Positions 48,471 to 60,792 are shown, numbered from the stretch's first letter. The stretch: DNA of 64,000 nucleotides from Palaemon carinicauda (GCF_036898095.1 NC_090767.1:36364336-36428335), one strand, 5' to 3'. Numbers and translations: made by a program. Notes: generated from the letters alone by a model not told the origin.

Positions 48471-48971
48471 TTTAAAAAATTCGTAAAAAATATAAACAAT
48501 TGGCCTAGGTTAAATATTTCAATTTGGAAAAGTAAACACTAATGGGGGCACATATTAATGCTAAAAATAATTCACTTCCATCAATAAAACACTTCGAAAA
48601 ATCACTCGATATTTAGCCGTGGCAAACACCCATTTCCAGCCTTTTCCATGGCTTTATCTCACATATGGTACATTATAGTTGTAAGAACTATGCAATCATT
48701 CACTTTTTAAGTGGTTTTTCCAGTACACTTAATTTGCATGAATCGTCAAAAATTGTCCGAGTCGAGAACACACCATAAAATTATTTAGCGGGCACCCAAA
48801 ACCACTCCATTGTTGTTTAGGCACTCCGTATTATCACTGATTTTATGCCAATATGGCTATATTACATAACAAAACTTATCACAACTTGATCACGCCTTAT
48901 TCGTGGTCATGGCACAATATATCCTGATGCCGAAAATTAAGATCGCGACCCCTTAAAATTGAAATTCTTAC

Positions 48972-49050
48972 CTTGTTTACAAGCGGAGCGTTGGCGGGCA
49001 GGTTTGCAAATGGCGTCTAGTTAGGACCGCCCTCCCTCATACGTCATAGC
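48972..49050 (-). other. Probable non-coding first exon of the transposase gene
   Basis: Minus-strand GTAAACAAG followed by GTAAGAATTTC puts a good donor at 48971. The exon body is a GC-rich patch (about 48975-49040) in otherwise AT-rich DNA close to the right TIR, a plausible promoter-proximal exon. Its start is not determined. Confidence 0.5.
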
Positions 49051-49110
49051 TCTGACGTCATCCTAGTCTCGATCGTTCATTGGTTATTAAGACTGTCCGA
49101 GTGGAGACCG

Positions 49111-49135
49111 TGTCCGGGTCGTGAACACATCACCC
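49111..49135 (-). repeat. Right terminal inverted repeat of Tigger-like element
   Basis: Reverse complement of 44305-44329, followed by TA. A further GTCCGAGTGGAGACC word lies directly inside it. Confidence 0.93.
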
Positions 49136-49280
49136 TATAATTTAAGACAATGCATCTCCTACAAGAGCTGGATATAGACTGGGTGACCCAACCTGCAGCA
49201 GCCTCCAATGCATGAGTCAGGAATAGATTCCTACCTACATAGGGAGAGCATATACTTACATATAATCTTACATATAATCA
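49136..49280. repeat. Diverged fourth copy of the ~370-bp repeat, right half
   Basis: After the TA at 49136, AAGAGCTGGATA, AATGCATGAGTCAGGAATAG and GAGAGCATATACTTACATAT match the tandem copies, continuing the copy that stops at 44304. Confidence 0.82.
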
Positions 49281-50689
49281 CTTTCTTAGTGAGGCAGATT
49301 TGCTCCACCTTGTAGTCACATTATTTGTATTATAAATTTATCAGGACCATCACAGCATTTACTTGTATCATATTTATACTATTTCTAACTCTAGTTGTTT
49401 ACAAAAATATTCAGTGCACTTATTTTTATTATTCAATTCAGAAAATAACTACACACTGTTTTTAATAAGACTCATTTACTCTCACTCAGAAGGGTGCCCT
49501 TTTAGCTCGGAAAAATTTCCTAATAGCTGAATGGTCTGAAGTATTTTTGTCCGAGTACCATCATTGTTTTCAAATAATTTCTAAGTAATACTAATCAAAA
49601 CTTATTTACTAACCTAAATTTCTCCCTCATATAGAGGTTTTGTCAAGTAAAAATGTTGAAAAATTAATATATCCAAAATTATCATGATGGTAAGTCTATT
49701 TTTAACAATAACTCCCAGTAGAGTCAATGCGAGAAGCTTAGTTTAGGATAGTGCGATTGTTACTCGGTGTTGAAATTAGGAATTTGTTAATGGTGTGTTT
49801 TATGCAATTTATCCAGCACTACAGCATCCTCAAAACAAAAACTTTGCTATTTATTTATGAAAAAAAGTGCAAACCCTTTCTATACAGACTCACATATTAA
49901 TATCCCACTTCTTTTGTGTGTTCCGATGAAACCATGAATTAGGTAGAATAATCTTGTATGAAGATAGAATTTCTGATTCTTTTCCATGTTCCAATAAAAC
50001 CAAAAAGAGAACTTGAATATATCCAATGGAAGTGACCAAAGTTCCTGTGTGGGTAAACAGATTCATGTACTGGTACTAAGGAATAATTAATATTCCCGTT
50101 ACTCCTGGTTGTTTTGAAGAAGTCAGTTAAAAAGCAGGAAATTCAGGATTTCTAGAGTGTCCTTTGTACGCTGGTGTACTTAACTTTCCTGAAGGAAATA
50201 GAAAGGTTAGAAAATTCAGGTACCAAAACTCATGCATTTATACCATGGTGTTGGTACTAATATATAATCACTGTTATTGGTGCCTTTGCCTGGTGTGATG
50301 ATACCAATGAAAATAACGAAATTTCAAGCGATCATGCGGTTATATTTTGCTCCTGGAAATATAGTGTAAATGAGGTCTCGGTACTTCTGCCTGCTTCGAT
50401 GAAGTCCTGAATAGACTGAGCAATCCTGATAAAATTGCATAAGGACCCTGTTTGTGTGACCTGGTCCTTGTGCTGTGACTGTGATGCAATCAAGACTGAA
50501 TGGATTTGCGTATTTAGCAGTAGCCTGTAAAAGCCTGGAGAATGTTACAGAATTTACCCAATGTGCCAGGATGCTTAGCTTTCTTTTATTACAGTCGGTG
50601 TCTAAACTGATGCAATAATTTGTATATACTGTCTGAACAAAGATTCAGCAGGGATTCAAGATTTCAGTAAGCATTTTAAATTCTATTGA
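49281..50689. other. No feature recognised
   Basis: AT-rich, no coding signature. Confidence 0.5.
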
Positions 50690-51095
50690 GAGTATACAGT
50701 GAGTGTATGTTGGGTTTCAGCCTTTGATTTTAACTTTATGGAAGCATTAAAACCGATTTTAACTTTATGGAAGCATTAAAACCATTGTCCAGATTGTAGG
50801 AGTAAAGAATTACCATTGATTTGAGCAGTCTGGAAGCGTTGTGAACGTTGTAAGAGTTATCCAATAAATACATATTGTGTTATGGCCAGTGATTTTAACC
50901 TCGTGGAAGCGTTATACACAATATACAGGCTCTCTGGGGATTGAGCACCTAACAATTTTAGCACTCTGGAATCGTTGTAAAAGTTGTAAAGGTCTTGCAG
51001 TAAGGGCAAGTGGTGATGTTTCCTGTTATTTTAGCTTTCTGGAAAAGTTTTAAACCTTGTAGAGACAAGGCAATAATTGCATTGTGTTGGCATAC
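50690..51095. repeat. Degenerate minisatellite, left segment
   Basis: Repeated words TTTTAAC...TGGAAGCGTT, AAACGTTGTAGAGG-like and AGTAAGxGCA recur about every 70-85 bp. One perfect 26-bp duplication is seen near 50733-50785. Matching units reappear at 53000-53345, so the array was split by insertion. Confidence 0.65.
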
Positions 51096-51760
51096 CCAAC
51101 TAACTAGTCTATCTTTTTGATCTCCTGAAATTAAAGCTCTCTTGACTGACCTGGATGTTCAAGTATGTATAAAAGCAAATAGTTAGGTAGCAAGAAGAGG
51201 AGCTTTTAGCACAAGTTGGAGAATTAGTAATGTTACTCCATTATGTAAATTGTGGTAGCTCAGGTCCAACTGATAATCGGCCATTTTCTATAACTCCCAT
51301 ATTATCTACAGATTTTTAAATTCTTATGGCAAAACGTCTAAATAGTTAGGCAAAGGGTAATCATATATTCACTAATTTGTAATTTGCCTTTTCATAAAAG
51401 CCTTGTGACATGTGATGCCATTCGTACACTCTCGGATGCTGTAAAAAAAATGCCCTGATTGTGGCAAAAAATTCCTTATGATTGGCACTGATTTTAGTGG
51501 TGCCCTTTGCCGTGGTAATCGTGAGGACATTGCTTTCTAACTCAAAGTGTTGGGAGTGGGCTGGTCTTTTCTTAGCATCATTATCTAATTTCTAAGAAAT
51601 AAATCATAAAGCGTAGTTGATGTTGATATCCACTACTCACTAGGGAAGTCTTCCTGGCCGATTACTTTTCCTTTTTCATAGGCTACACATAAAATGTAGA
51701 TTCGACTAGAAAAGAGGCTCGTTGCATATGCAAATGATGCTACTCTCTTTACATCAATTC
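51096..51760 (+). pseudogene. LINE (TAA-tail family) copy 3, RT fragment
   Basis: Colinear with 36985-37720: AACTAACTAGTCTATCTTTTTG, GCAAGAAGAGGAGCTTTTAG, ATGATTGGCACTGATTTTAG and GTTGCATATGCAAATGATGC are near-identical words. It is full of small indels, has no open frame, and ends against a (CTA)n tract instead of its own 3' end. Confidence 0.85.
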
Positions 51761-51765
51761 CAACT

Positions 51766-51805
<40 letters not shown>
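51766..51805. repeat. (CTA)n microsatellite followed by (ATG)n
   Basis: About 13 CTA units, then a short ATGATG run to about 51837. Confidence 0.93.
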
Positions 51806-51837
51806 CCATAATGATAATGATGATGATGATGATGATC

Positions 51838-52824
51838 ATAATAAAGATAAATGTTAGGCTTCTTGAAGAGGATACACACAAAAGCAAACCCCACACCCTT
51901 GATCACTCTAACAGACAATTATCCCAGCACAAACTTTCCCCAAACGTTTTTAGCAAAAAAGGACATAAAAACAAAACATAACTATAAACTATATTTCTTA
52001 GCCCTAATTATTCACTTGAATACTAGAAAAAAAAACATTCAAATAACAAAAAAATTCATCAATCACAAAACCTTAATACTAAGCACTGATAAACAGGTCA
52101 CCTTAACCTAAATCTTCAAAACAAAATATTCAGTAGATAGAATACTCAAAAAATAGAAAACTCCTCACAAATCCTGACACCGACACAGTTAACAGACTGT
52201 ACCAAAAATACTTAAAACTAAAATAAAACGTATACTAAAAACACCTAATTTTATATGTGTAAATTTATAGATATCAACACTCTACCCAACAAAGGGTCCA
52301 GTCTTCATATGGCAATTTTGCCATTGTTCGGTTGCCAACAATACACACTCATGCTCAAATCTACTTGACAGAACAGTCACTTAGGTGGTGGTCATCATCA
52401 CTGTCATCATCATCATCATCATCATCATCATCACAAACATGAATATCTTATTTTACGGGCCAGGTCATCAATGGTTAAAAATTCTTGATCACCTATGTAT
52501 TCCAAAAATCATTGTACAATCTGGGTCTTCATCATCAAGCTATTCATGTACATAAAAGGCCACAAACAACACAGTCCAGGCCAAAATACAAAAAAGACAA
52601 AAAAAATTCCAAAGCAGCAATTGCGACTGCTGAAATAAACACTTCCACACTGGCAGGAGAATACTAATAATAATCCAGTATTCACACAACTGTCTCTTGC
52701 TGCCGTCAAATCAAGAAGAGCATTCGCCCAAGCCATTCGCCACTGTCCTAACCTAGCTAAAAATCAACAAACAACCCCAGTTCTACCTACAGTCTTTCTC
52801 ACAACAAACAATCATTACACTAAG

Positions 52825-52829
<5 letters not shown>
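51838..52829. other. No gene; contains a (TCA)n tract
   Basis: AT-rich. A (TCA)n run at about 52403-52432. No signature in the small frames. Confidence 0.5.

Positions 52830-52915
<86 letters not shown>
52830..52915. repeat. (CT)n microsatellite
   Basis: Pure CT run of 86 bp. R/E-repeat frames on the minus strand are artefacts. Confidence 0.97.
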
Positions 52916-52919
<4 letters not shown>

Positions 52920-52999
52920 TTGGCAAATAACAACAAAAATAACCCCCCCCCAAAAAAAATAATCCTCCAAGGAGATACAGGAAAAGCAAGTGGATATTT

Positions 53000-53345
53000 A
53001 GCCAATGCAAGTGGTGAGGCACTCAGTGATTTCAGCCTTCTAGAAGTGTTTTAAGCCTTATAGATGCTGTGTAGTAAGCGCACTTGGTGGTATAGCCTTT
53101 GATTTCGGGTTTTTGGGAGTCTTTTCAACATTTTTGATATAGTGTAGTAAGTTTCAGTGGTAGAGTACAGTGATGTTATCCTTCTTGAAACATTTCAAAC
53201 ATTACAGAGGCTGCCTGAGCAAAGATATGGCAGGGATTATTACCTCCAGGAAGCGTTTTAAATGTTGTAGAGGATATGCAGAAAGTGGGAGTGATTGTGT
53301 AGCCAGCGATTTAAACATTCCTGAACCATGCTAGATGATACAGCC
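53000..53345. repeat. Degenerate minisatellite, right segment
   Basis: Units with GATTT...TTCT(A/G)GAAG.GTTTTAA and TAGAG..TG.GTAGTAAG match 50690-51095 in sequence and period. Confidence 0.62.
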
Positions 53346-55599
53346 AGTGTATCTCAAAGCAAGCATTGATGCTGAATATCTGGTTTTCTTAATGAAACCA
53401 CTTCCGCTGTTCACAGAAAAATCATTATCATAAATGAATACGCTGATTTATGTGTTCTTTGCATGCACGGTTGTCAACATAATCTCCAAATAACAGAATG
53501 GACCCCTGAAATGATCCATTTGTAGTCTGCCCAAAGTCTTTGAAATTCCCATTCCTTTATCCCTTGATTAGAAGTGATGAATTATCACTCATATTCAATA
53601 AAGGTAAAACATTTTTTTTTATTTATGAAAAAGGTAAAGTGTGTTTCAGCAGTGTGCAAAGGTCTTCTGCTAGACTGATGCAACATAGGAAAGCATCTTG
53701 GCATTTGGGGAGAAATGCCTAAAGAGAATCTTAACTCTTTTAGTTACCTTCAAATAGCTTCGAAGATTTACTTTAATAACATGCCTCCAATATCAGTTGC
53801 AGCAAAGTTCCACTGATTACATATTCAATAAAAAGTAAAAGGATACAGCTGGTGGTAGGCTCCATGTAGTCATGGAATCGCAAAATACTGGTGTGCTATC
53901 CACAAGTTGATCAAGTGCGACTATAAAATGGCTTGATATACACTAACATGTACATTCGCCTGCAAAGTGACCGCTAACTTGTTCGAATTATTTTGCTCAA
54001 TTGGTTAACAACTATTTTCTTTATTTTATCATACACCTTTACTTTTTCTCTTGGAAATATTTTCGAAATGATATAAGAGAGAATTTAATCTCTTTTTACA
54101 TATAAAATTTTCATATTTAAAGAGAAATGAGAAAAAAAGCATGAAATATCATGAAACCTTTTGTTCATTTATGGATGTGACCAAATTAGAATATATCATA
54201 AGTTTTAAGACACTATACTTCTTTTTTTTCAATTATTGTCTGATAATTTAAATTTATTATTATTACCTTAAATTATTCAGATGCGGTTTCTTAAAATAAT
54301 TTAGTTGAAGCCGGCTTTCTTAACATAAGAATATCATCATTATGAAAGTTTTACTTTGATCGATTCAGCAACTATTATGTCATCCAGATTGATGTAAAAT
54401 AGGTGAAAACTGGTAACCTAGTCAACTGATAGTGAGAAAGGAAAGTTAGAATATTCTCAAAATTGGTAATAAATGAGTAGTTAAGACTTCTGAAGGTCTC
54501 CAGAGACAGTCACATGGAGTTTCCCTCTTCATCTCAGAAGATATTTATTGAAAACTGCTTTATCTTAAAAGTAATCCAAAACTCTGTATACATTCAAAGC
54601 CTACAGTGATTTCTCACCTTACCATCAAATCAAGATTTATTTCTCATGGTTAGCATTCAAAAACAGGAGAAAATTACAAGACAAAAACTGTCCTTATCAG
54701 CAGCTCTGCCTGAAAGAGCTCTTATCACGACGTTGGTCCTCCTCACCCCCATCCCCCAACGCCTCACCTTCCTCAACAATATATGTGGCAATATACGCAG
54801 GGATGTAAATAACAGATAGCAGTTAGACTAAAGCCTCCTCATCTCTTCACTATCAAAATTAACAATTACAATATATCTAAAATTAGATGATCTAACTCAC
54901 AATATGTTTAGTCAAAACATACTATTTAAGAGAAAAATAAATTGAATATTACAGGTACGAGTAGCCTTTATCACTGAGCCGAATGATAACACCTCTGAAC
55001 GCCTTATCACGCGGGAGAGATAAAGTCTGTAGCAGATAAGAAGTTTCACACCTAACACTAATATATCGTGTTTAGTGTCGAAAGCTTATCAGTCTAAAGT
55101 TATTTGGAATCAACTCGCCCTGCTTTTCAGAAGCTCACTACAGGGATATTTATTATAAAAGTGATCAAACAGAACTTAACAAGTATCAAATGAAAAGTGA
55201 GAAAAAACTAGAGCATTCACCAAAGCCTGATAAATAGAGTGCATACGAGATTGAAGATAACACTTGGGTATCAAAGAGGTGAGTTCAATGTTACTTTCAA
55301 TGATCAATCAAATGTTATGTTAACTATATTGACCGTGAAGTTTATCTTTATTAGAGATATCATTAATAGCAATAAAAACTGTTGAATTTTTGCAAAGTTT
55401 CTTCATATAAGAATTTAATTGAATTTTGCTAAAGAAAATCCTCAGAATATGATTATAAGTTAGTCTATGACAGAGGGTCCTCATCATCCAGATCCTTGCA
55501 CTAACAATGTCTCTTTTACTCTATATAACTCATTTTCCTCCTAATAGAGTTGAACCGAAGAATATCCCATTTCAAAGCAAGATTGATCTTGTCCAAAAA
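53346..55599. other. No feature recognised
   Basis: AT-rich, only short frames without signatures. Confidence 0.5.
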
Positions 55600-56345
55600 G
55601 ACATAAAAGAAATGAGAACACTGTTTGCACATTTTTACACAGTAACTATGAATTTGGGGTGGTAGTAACATAGGTGCATCATAAGGTTGATGGAGAGGTC
55701 ACTGGTTGTGGTGTGAAATGGTGGTGAAACATTTTGGTGGTAGGTGCCTTTGTCACCACTTCTGCACATCGTGGGGGGTGTGTCTGTGTCCTACCACATT
55801 CTGTCAGACCACATTCATGTCAACTTCAGTTGGTGTAGAATAGTTGTCCTCTTCATCTAATTTAGGGTATTGATTGTGATATTGAAGATGGTGAATTGGT
55901 TTTCCATAAGTGAGTTGAATTTGGTCACCAGAACCTTCAAGGGCAAAATGTTGACATTAAGGATGGCAGCACATACAGGTTAAGGCAGGCATCGTACCCA
56001 AAGGGCACAAAGTAGTGTCACCACCATATGAGAGCTATTTGTAGCAGGTTGAAAGCGAACGAGATCGTCATTTCTCCGACGGCAAGCAGAGACTTTTAGT
56101 TCACAAAATGTTGTGAAGAGAGCTTAAAAACCTTGGTTATATGGGCGGCTGGCAATGGTGAGTACTGCTCCAGGACATAAGTTTTTGGGGCGTTGTACGA
56201 TATTGGGCTGTGTCTTTGTCCACAAAGGGAATCATAGATTTCCCAAAAAGTTTCATTGGTGATAGCCCCGAGTATATAGTCTGCTTTGGTGATGTAGCTA
56301 TTTATGCCCCTTATGTGAAACTGGATCTTGCTGCACTGAAATCAA
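55600..56345 (-). pseudogene. Gypsy gag fragment (same family as 58750-63835)
   Basis: On the minus strand KADYILGAITNETFWEIYDS and YVLEQYSPLPAAHITKVFKL (about 56103-56280) match the capsid region of this gag (compare YLLQQYLPSAATRIAKLFQL at 60808). After a stop, LDEEDNYSTPTEVDMN (about 55845-55895) matches the following acidic stretch, and YCVKMCKQCSHF may be a decayed zinc region. It is oriented opposite to the copies to the right. Confidence 0.7.
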
Positions 56346-56373
56346 GCGAATTCCTCCCTACTGCTATGATTAT

Positions 56374-56376
<3 letters not shown>

Positions 56377-56437
<61 letters not shown>
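56377..56437. repeat. (GA)n microsatellite
   Basis: 61-bp GA run just right of the gag fragment. Confidence 0.97.
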
Positions 56438-56440
<3 letters not shown>

Positions 56441-57094
56441 ATCAAGGGCAGAACCACCAAAGAGTATGGTGCAGCAATAAGGGGAAAGGCAGGAGGAAGC
56501 TGTTCCTTCTGTGGTCAGCAATTGTGCGATTGGGCTATTAGGTTATATCAGAGATGCTTTAACAATGAAAATAAACTCTTTTAAACAGATAACGAACCTA
56601 TATATATAAGTTTTGCAAGCAAGAACCTCACTGAACTCAAACAAGGTAATACATGAAATATCAAGCTTAAAAAAACCGTGTATGAGAGTATGTGAAATAT
56701 TTATGTTAAAATTTACAATGCCCTATATTCCATAGGTTGCTTCCGTCCCGGATCCATATATACAGTTATATAATACTATAATCTTACCCCTATTAATATT
56801 TTAGATGGACATTCACTTTCAAACATACAATTATTCATATATAAATTTTGTATCCTTATTCCATTCCTTGCCCTTCTTTTTAGCTCACGTATAATACCAA
56901 GATTTTCCTAAATAGGACCTTCCTTTATTTTTTTTTAGTTATTCCACTGGAAAATTAGTTAAAAAGCCTATATTCTCTTTCAGATCTGTGCTCCAAACCT
57001 AAACCTTCAGGGAACCTTTCAGAATTACAATCAATCTTATCCTCTACCTTACTATGAATCCGTGACATTGTCATACATTATTTCCTAATATTTT
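56438..57094. other. No feature recognised
   Basis: AT-rich, no signature. Confidence 0.5.
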
Positions 57095-57096
57095 AC

Positions 57097-57147
<51 letters not shown>

Positions 57148-57183
57148 CATTATTATTATTATTATTATTACATACATACATAC
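57095..57183. repeat. (ATT)n and (CATA)n microsatellites
   Basis: About 74 bp of ATT followed by three or four CATA units. This is where the tail of the minus-strand LINE would be expected, but another segment lies between. Confidence 0.92.
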
Positions 57184-57450
57184 ATGTACCAAGGCACTTC
57201 ACCCAATTTAGGGGGGTAGCCGACATCAACAAATGAAACAAAACAAAAAGGGGACCTCTACTCTCTACGTTCCTCCCAGCCTGACAAGGGACTCAACTGA
57301 GTTCAGCTGGTACTGCCAGGGTGCCACAGCCCACCCTCCCCCATTATCCATCACTGATGAAGCTTCATAATGCTGAATCCCCTACTGCTGCTACCTCTGC
57401 GGTCATCTAAGGCACCGGAGGAAGCAGCAGGGTCTACCGGAACTACGTCA
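57184..57450. repeat. Probable dispersed non-coding repeat
   Basis: GC-balanced segment with GCACTTCACCCAATTTAGGG, GGGGACCTCTACTCTCTACG and CCCACCCTCCCCCATTA. It is unlike the AT-rich surroundings, and I believe similar sequence is widely repeated in decapod genomes (memory, not checked). It is inserted between the ATT tract and the LINE 3' UTR. Confidence 0.45.
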
Positions 57451-57454
57451 CATT

Positions 57455-58720
57455 AGATAAGGAAAAACCCCTCTTTGAAAAGCAAGAAGCTATAAACCAA
57501 ACGGGAAAAATAGCGGAGTCAGGAAATGATATAAGGAAATAGTTAACCGAATGAGGAAAAATTAACAATAAAGTATTTTATAAACTGTAAAAACGTCAAA
57601 ACAGATATGTCATATATAAACTATAAAAAGACTTATATCAGCCAGTTCAGCATGGAAACCTCTGTTGCAAGTTTGAACTTTTGAAGTTCTACCGATTCAA
57701 CTTACCGATAAAGATCATTCCAAATCATGGTCAAAACAGCAATAAATCTTCTAAAATATTATTAGTATTCAGCCTCATGATTTTGAAGGCAAGGCTATTA
57801 GAATTAACTGCATGCCTAGTATTACGAACAGGAGGTATCTGTCTGGAAAGATATGAAGGTAAAGGATGATCAGAAATACGAAACATTTTATGCAACATAC
57901 AGAACCAACTAATTGAACTACGGTGCCAGAGATCAATATCTAGGTTAAGAACAAGAAATTTGATAGACCGTAAGTTTCTGTCCAACAGATTGAGATGAGA
58001 ATCAGCAGCTGAAGACCAGGATGGAGAACAATACTCGAAACAATGTAAAATGTAAGAATTAAATCAAGTCTCCAGAGTAGATCAATTATTGAAAGTATTA
58101 AAATACCTACAAGAAATTTTTTTTTCCAGTCGAAGATGATTCAGAGCTAATGTGTTTCTGAAAAGTAAATTTGCTGTTGTGAATCACACCTACAATTTCA
58201 TAAGTCATACAGAGTTTAAGAAACATTATCAATGCTGAGATCTGGATGTTGAGGAGCCATTGTCCATGATCTAATTAAGAGCATACTTAGAGTTTTGTTA
58301 GGATTAAACTTCATGCCCCATAACTTGCACCATGCGCTTATTTTAGCTAGATCTCTATTAAGGGATTCAGCAATCCGATGTCTACATTCATGAGATGGAA
58401 TTAACGCGAAGAGTGTAGCATAATCTGCATATGCAATAAGCTTGTTTTTTAGACCAAACCACATGTCATGTGTATAAAGTATGACAATTCAAGGACCAAC
58501 AACACCACACTGAGGTTTACAAGATATCACATTTTTATACTCACTATGGTTGCCATCAACACCAATTTGCGATCTATTACCTGAACATTCAATAATGATG
58601 CTAAGAAACAACCCACCCAGTCCCAAATTGGCCGTTCTTGACTGGAACAGGTTATATAAATACTCAAGCTCTCACCAATTAAAGTCCAGTTGCATTCACG
58701 AGTCTCTCGTTGGCACATTG
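57455..58720 (-). pseudogene. LINE (TAA-tail family) copy 4, RT and C-terminal region
   Basis: Minus-strand reading has NGNHSEYKNVISCKPQ-like RT remains near 58500-58570, then at 58216-58464 MWFGLKNKLIAYADYATLFA, ISAWCKLWGMKFNPNKTLSM and HPDLSIDNVS. The YADD box reads YADY. The C-terminal part (57731-57985) has MDRNLRSIKFLVLNLDIDLW. The 3' UTR follows to about 57455. 5'-truncated and inactive. Confidence 0.87.
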
Positions 58721-58749
58721 TTGATGACTGGAGTGTTAAACTACCACCC

Positions 58750-60469
58750 TTGCCTTACTCCTTGATGATGAAGAGCTCTGAAACTGACTCAGCTAGTATC
58801 GGTGCCCCTGGGAAACTTTAACCTGCTTCCCACGTGCTGAAGTCCAGTTTTGCTTAAAGTGCTTAACCCTGTCAAACACTAAAGCTTAATATGTTCTAGC
58901 GACCATCCCTGGTGGACACTTCCCTTAAATTTCCAATTGGCTGTGCGAAGAAGGGGACACCCCTTGATGTATGAAGCCCTTAAATCCTACGTCCTAGAGC
59001 AGTACTCGCCATCGGCAACCACCCACATACCAAAACATTTTCAGCTCCCTCAATAACTTTGGGGACTCTAAGGCTTCGTTCTCTGTCAGGGAAATGACAA
59101 GTATTGTTCACCTGCTTCCTGCTGCTGCATTTCTCGATTTGAAGTGAATGTACTTCAAGCACTTTGGGTTACGTGCCTTCACAAACCTATGCATGTGTCA
59201 TCCCCAATATTGATATTTCGCCCATGAAGGTCCTGATGACCAAAGTCAATGCTTTATGGACAGCCACTTCAGTGCCTTCTGGACCTCCACCAACACCTCC
59301 ATTTTAAAGGAGGTGAAAAACTATTCAACTTTGACCTAAGTTAACGTGGGTGCTGTAGGACACAGTCGCCCACCCCCTGACGTGCCAGAGCAGTGACAAA
59401 GTAGCCCACCATCTGTATGTATATATACCACCACTTCCTTACGTTCCAAACACCGACTAGTTCACTAGCTTACCAACACTCATCAGCCGCAGGGCTAGTG
59501 CGAAGAAATTTGCGAATGGTTGTCAGTGGATAAAAACGTGTAAGAATGCCATAACTAGTGGCGGTGGCCTTCATTATCACTAATCTTTACTTTTTACATG
59601 AAGCAGGTAGGGCCGTATGAATCTTGAGAGACATATGGTTTACGGTTCTTTTATGCCAAAACCACTTTACAGGACATGACGTAGTCTGTCTAGATATACC
59701 AACATCGACCTGGTAGCTGCCAACGGATCTGTGATACCTATGCATGGTTATAAAATTCTCACATTATTGATTGGAACCGCCAAACATACTTGAAAGTATC
59801 TCATTGCTGACGTCAAATTGCCAATCCTGAGTGCGTACTTCCTCTCCCATTTCCACCACCAGGTAGACATAGCTCACCAACAGTTAGTCAACGAGAATTC
59901 ATCCTCCTCAACAGGTCTACAACCCAGCCCCTCTCTCCTAGCTTTCCACATCAGCACACACATGGATACATGAGCCCAACTTCTCACATTGTACCCAGAT
60001 GTTTTCCTTCAAGAAATTCATCCAAAAACCATGGTTTCAGCGTAATATGGTAATTATAACCATAAAGAGACGACGGGTGCCACAGTTTTCACCAGATTCT
60101 TATATCTCTCACCTTATCGTTTGACAACCGCTAAACAAATGTTCGTCGAAAGAAAAGAAATGAGCTTTTGCTAAAAGGCCTCCAGTCTATTGTCCTCAAA
60201 CTTCCTCATAGTCCTGAAGAAAGTTGGCACTCTACATCCATGTTGGGAATACAAGCCCCTGAACTACAGTAAGAACATGATCACTACACTCTCCCATATA
60301 TTGCCGACGTGACCTCCTACTTGCACAGATCAAAGGTTTTTACCATGTTCTACATCCTAAAAGGGTATTATTAGGTGCCCATAAAGCCAGCGGTCATCCC
60401 AATACTGCCATCACCACCACATATGGTACATAGAATTTCAATTGCTCCTTTTGTTACCTTTGTACCAAC
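58750..60469 (+). pseudogene. Gypsy (tRNA-Trp-primed family) copy D1: gag-PR-RT remnants
   Basis: Read across frames: KSYVLEQYSPSATTHIPKHF (about 58985-59045, gag), VAANGSVIPMHGYKILTLL and LPILSAYFLSHFHHQVDIA (about 59715-59875, end of protease), LTLYPDVF, then RT pieces to FNYSFC at about 60450. The protease active-site region is lost. The copy ends at 60469, where the LTR of D2 starts. Confidence 0.72.
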
Positions 60470-60724
60470 TGTGTATCACACGATCGTACATAGTAACGAC
60501 ATTTCATTTTGTGTATATATTATGCTTGTATCTTTGCTCTTCCCTTGCACTAAAAAGAACCTGAATAAAAATGCCTGTTTTTCTCACCATTAACGGTGTC
60601 GGTTATAAACAGGAAATTTCCTGTTCCATTAAGCTTTTGTATATAAAGGAGAGTGTTCTGTAATAAACTCACTCAGTTGCTTTCATCCTGTCTTTGAGTC
60701 ACAAGCTTCTTTAGGCCCATCACA
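60470..60724 (+). repeat. 5' LTR of gypsy copy D2
   Basis: 255 bp from TGTGTATCACACG to GCCCATCACA. It contains a TATA-type box (TATATAAAGG, 60640-60649) and a polyadenylation signal AATAAA near 60661-60667. TGTG/CACA ends and the adjacent primer site support the boundaries. Confidence 0.85.
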
Positions 60725-60725
60725 T

Positions 60726-60740
60726 TGGTGACCCCGGAAG
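60726..60740 (+). promoter_or_regulatory. Primer-binding site, tRNA-Trp type
   Basis: TGGTGACCCCGGAAG, two bases after the LTR end. The TGGTGACCCCG form is complementary to the tRNA-Trp 3' end used by CsRn1-type gypsy elements. Confidence 0.75.
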
Positions 60741-60792
60741 TCGACACTCTCCTCCCGCCTTCCACCCCCTTCGCCCCTCCGTCGTTGGTAAT

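Larger units (their letters stand above)
44305..49135 (-). mobile_element. Complete Tigger/pogo-like DNA transposon with TIRs and TA duplication
   Basis: 4831 bp. The left end GGGTGATGTGTTCACGACCC (44305-44324), extending to GGACA at 44329, is repeated inverted at the right end (49111-49135). Each end is flanked by TA (44303-44304 and 49136-49137). The interior holds one intron-containing transposase gene on the minus strand and subterminal palindromes built from the same CCGGAC and GAGTCGAG words. The flanks belong to one copy of the ~370-bp repeat, whose uninterrupted paralogues lie 3 kb to the left. No obvious disabling change was found, so it may be young. Confidence 0.92.

Noticed and set aside
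51851..52667. Possible mitochondrial insertion (AT-rich, scattered ATA/TTA codons)
   Set aside because: No recognisable mitochondrial protein or rRNA segment could be read.
52783..53022. Minus-strand frames with R/E repeats
   Set aside because: Translation of the (CT)n tract; the same holds at 56210-56440 and 6592-6807.
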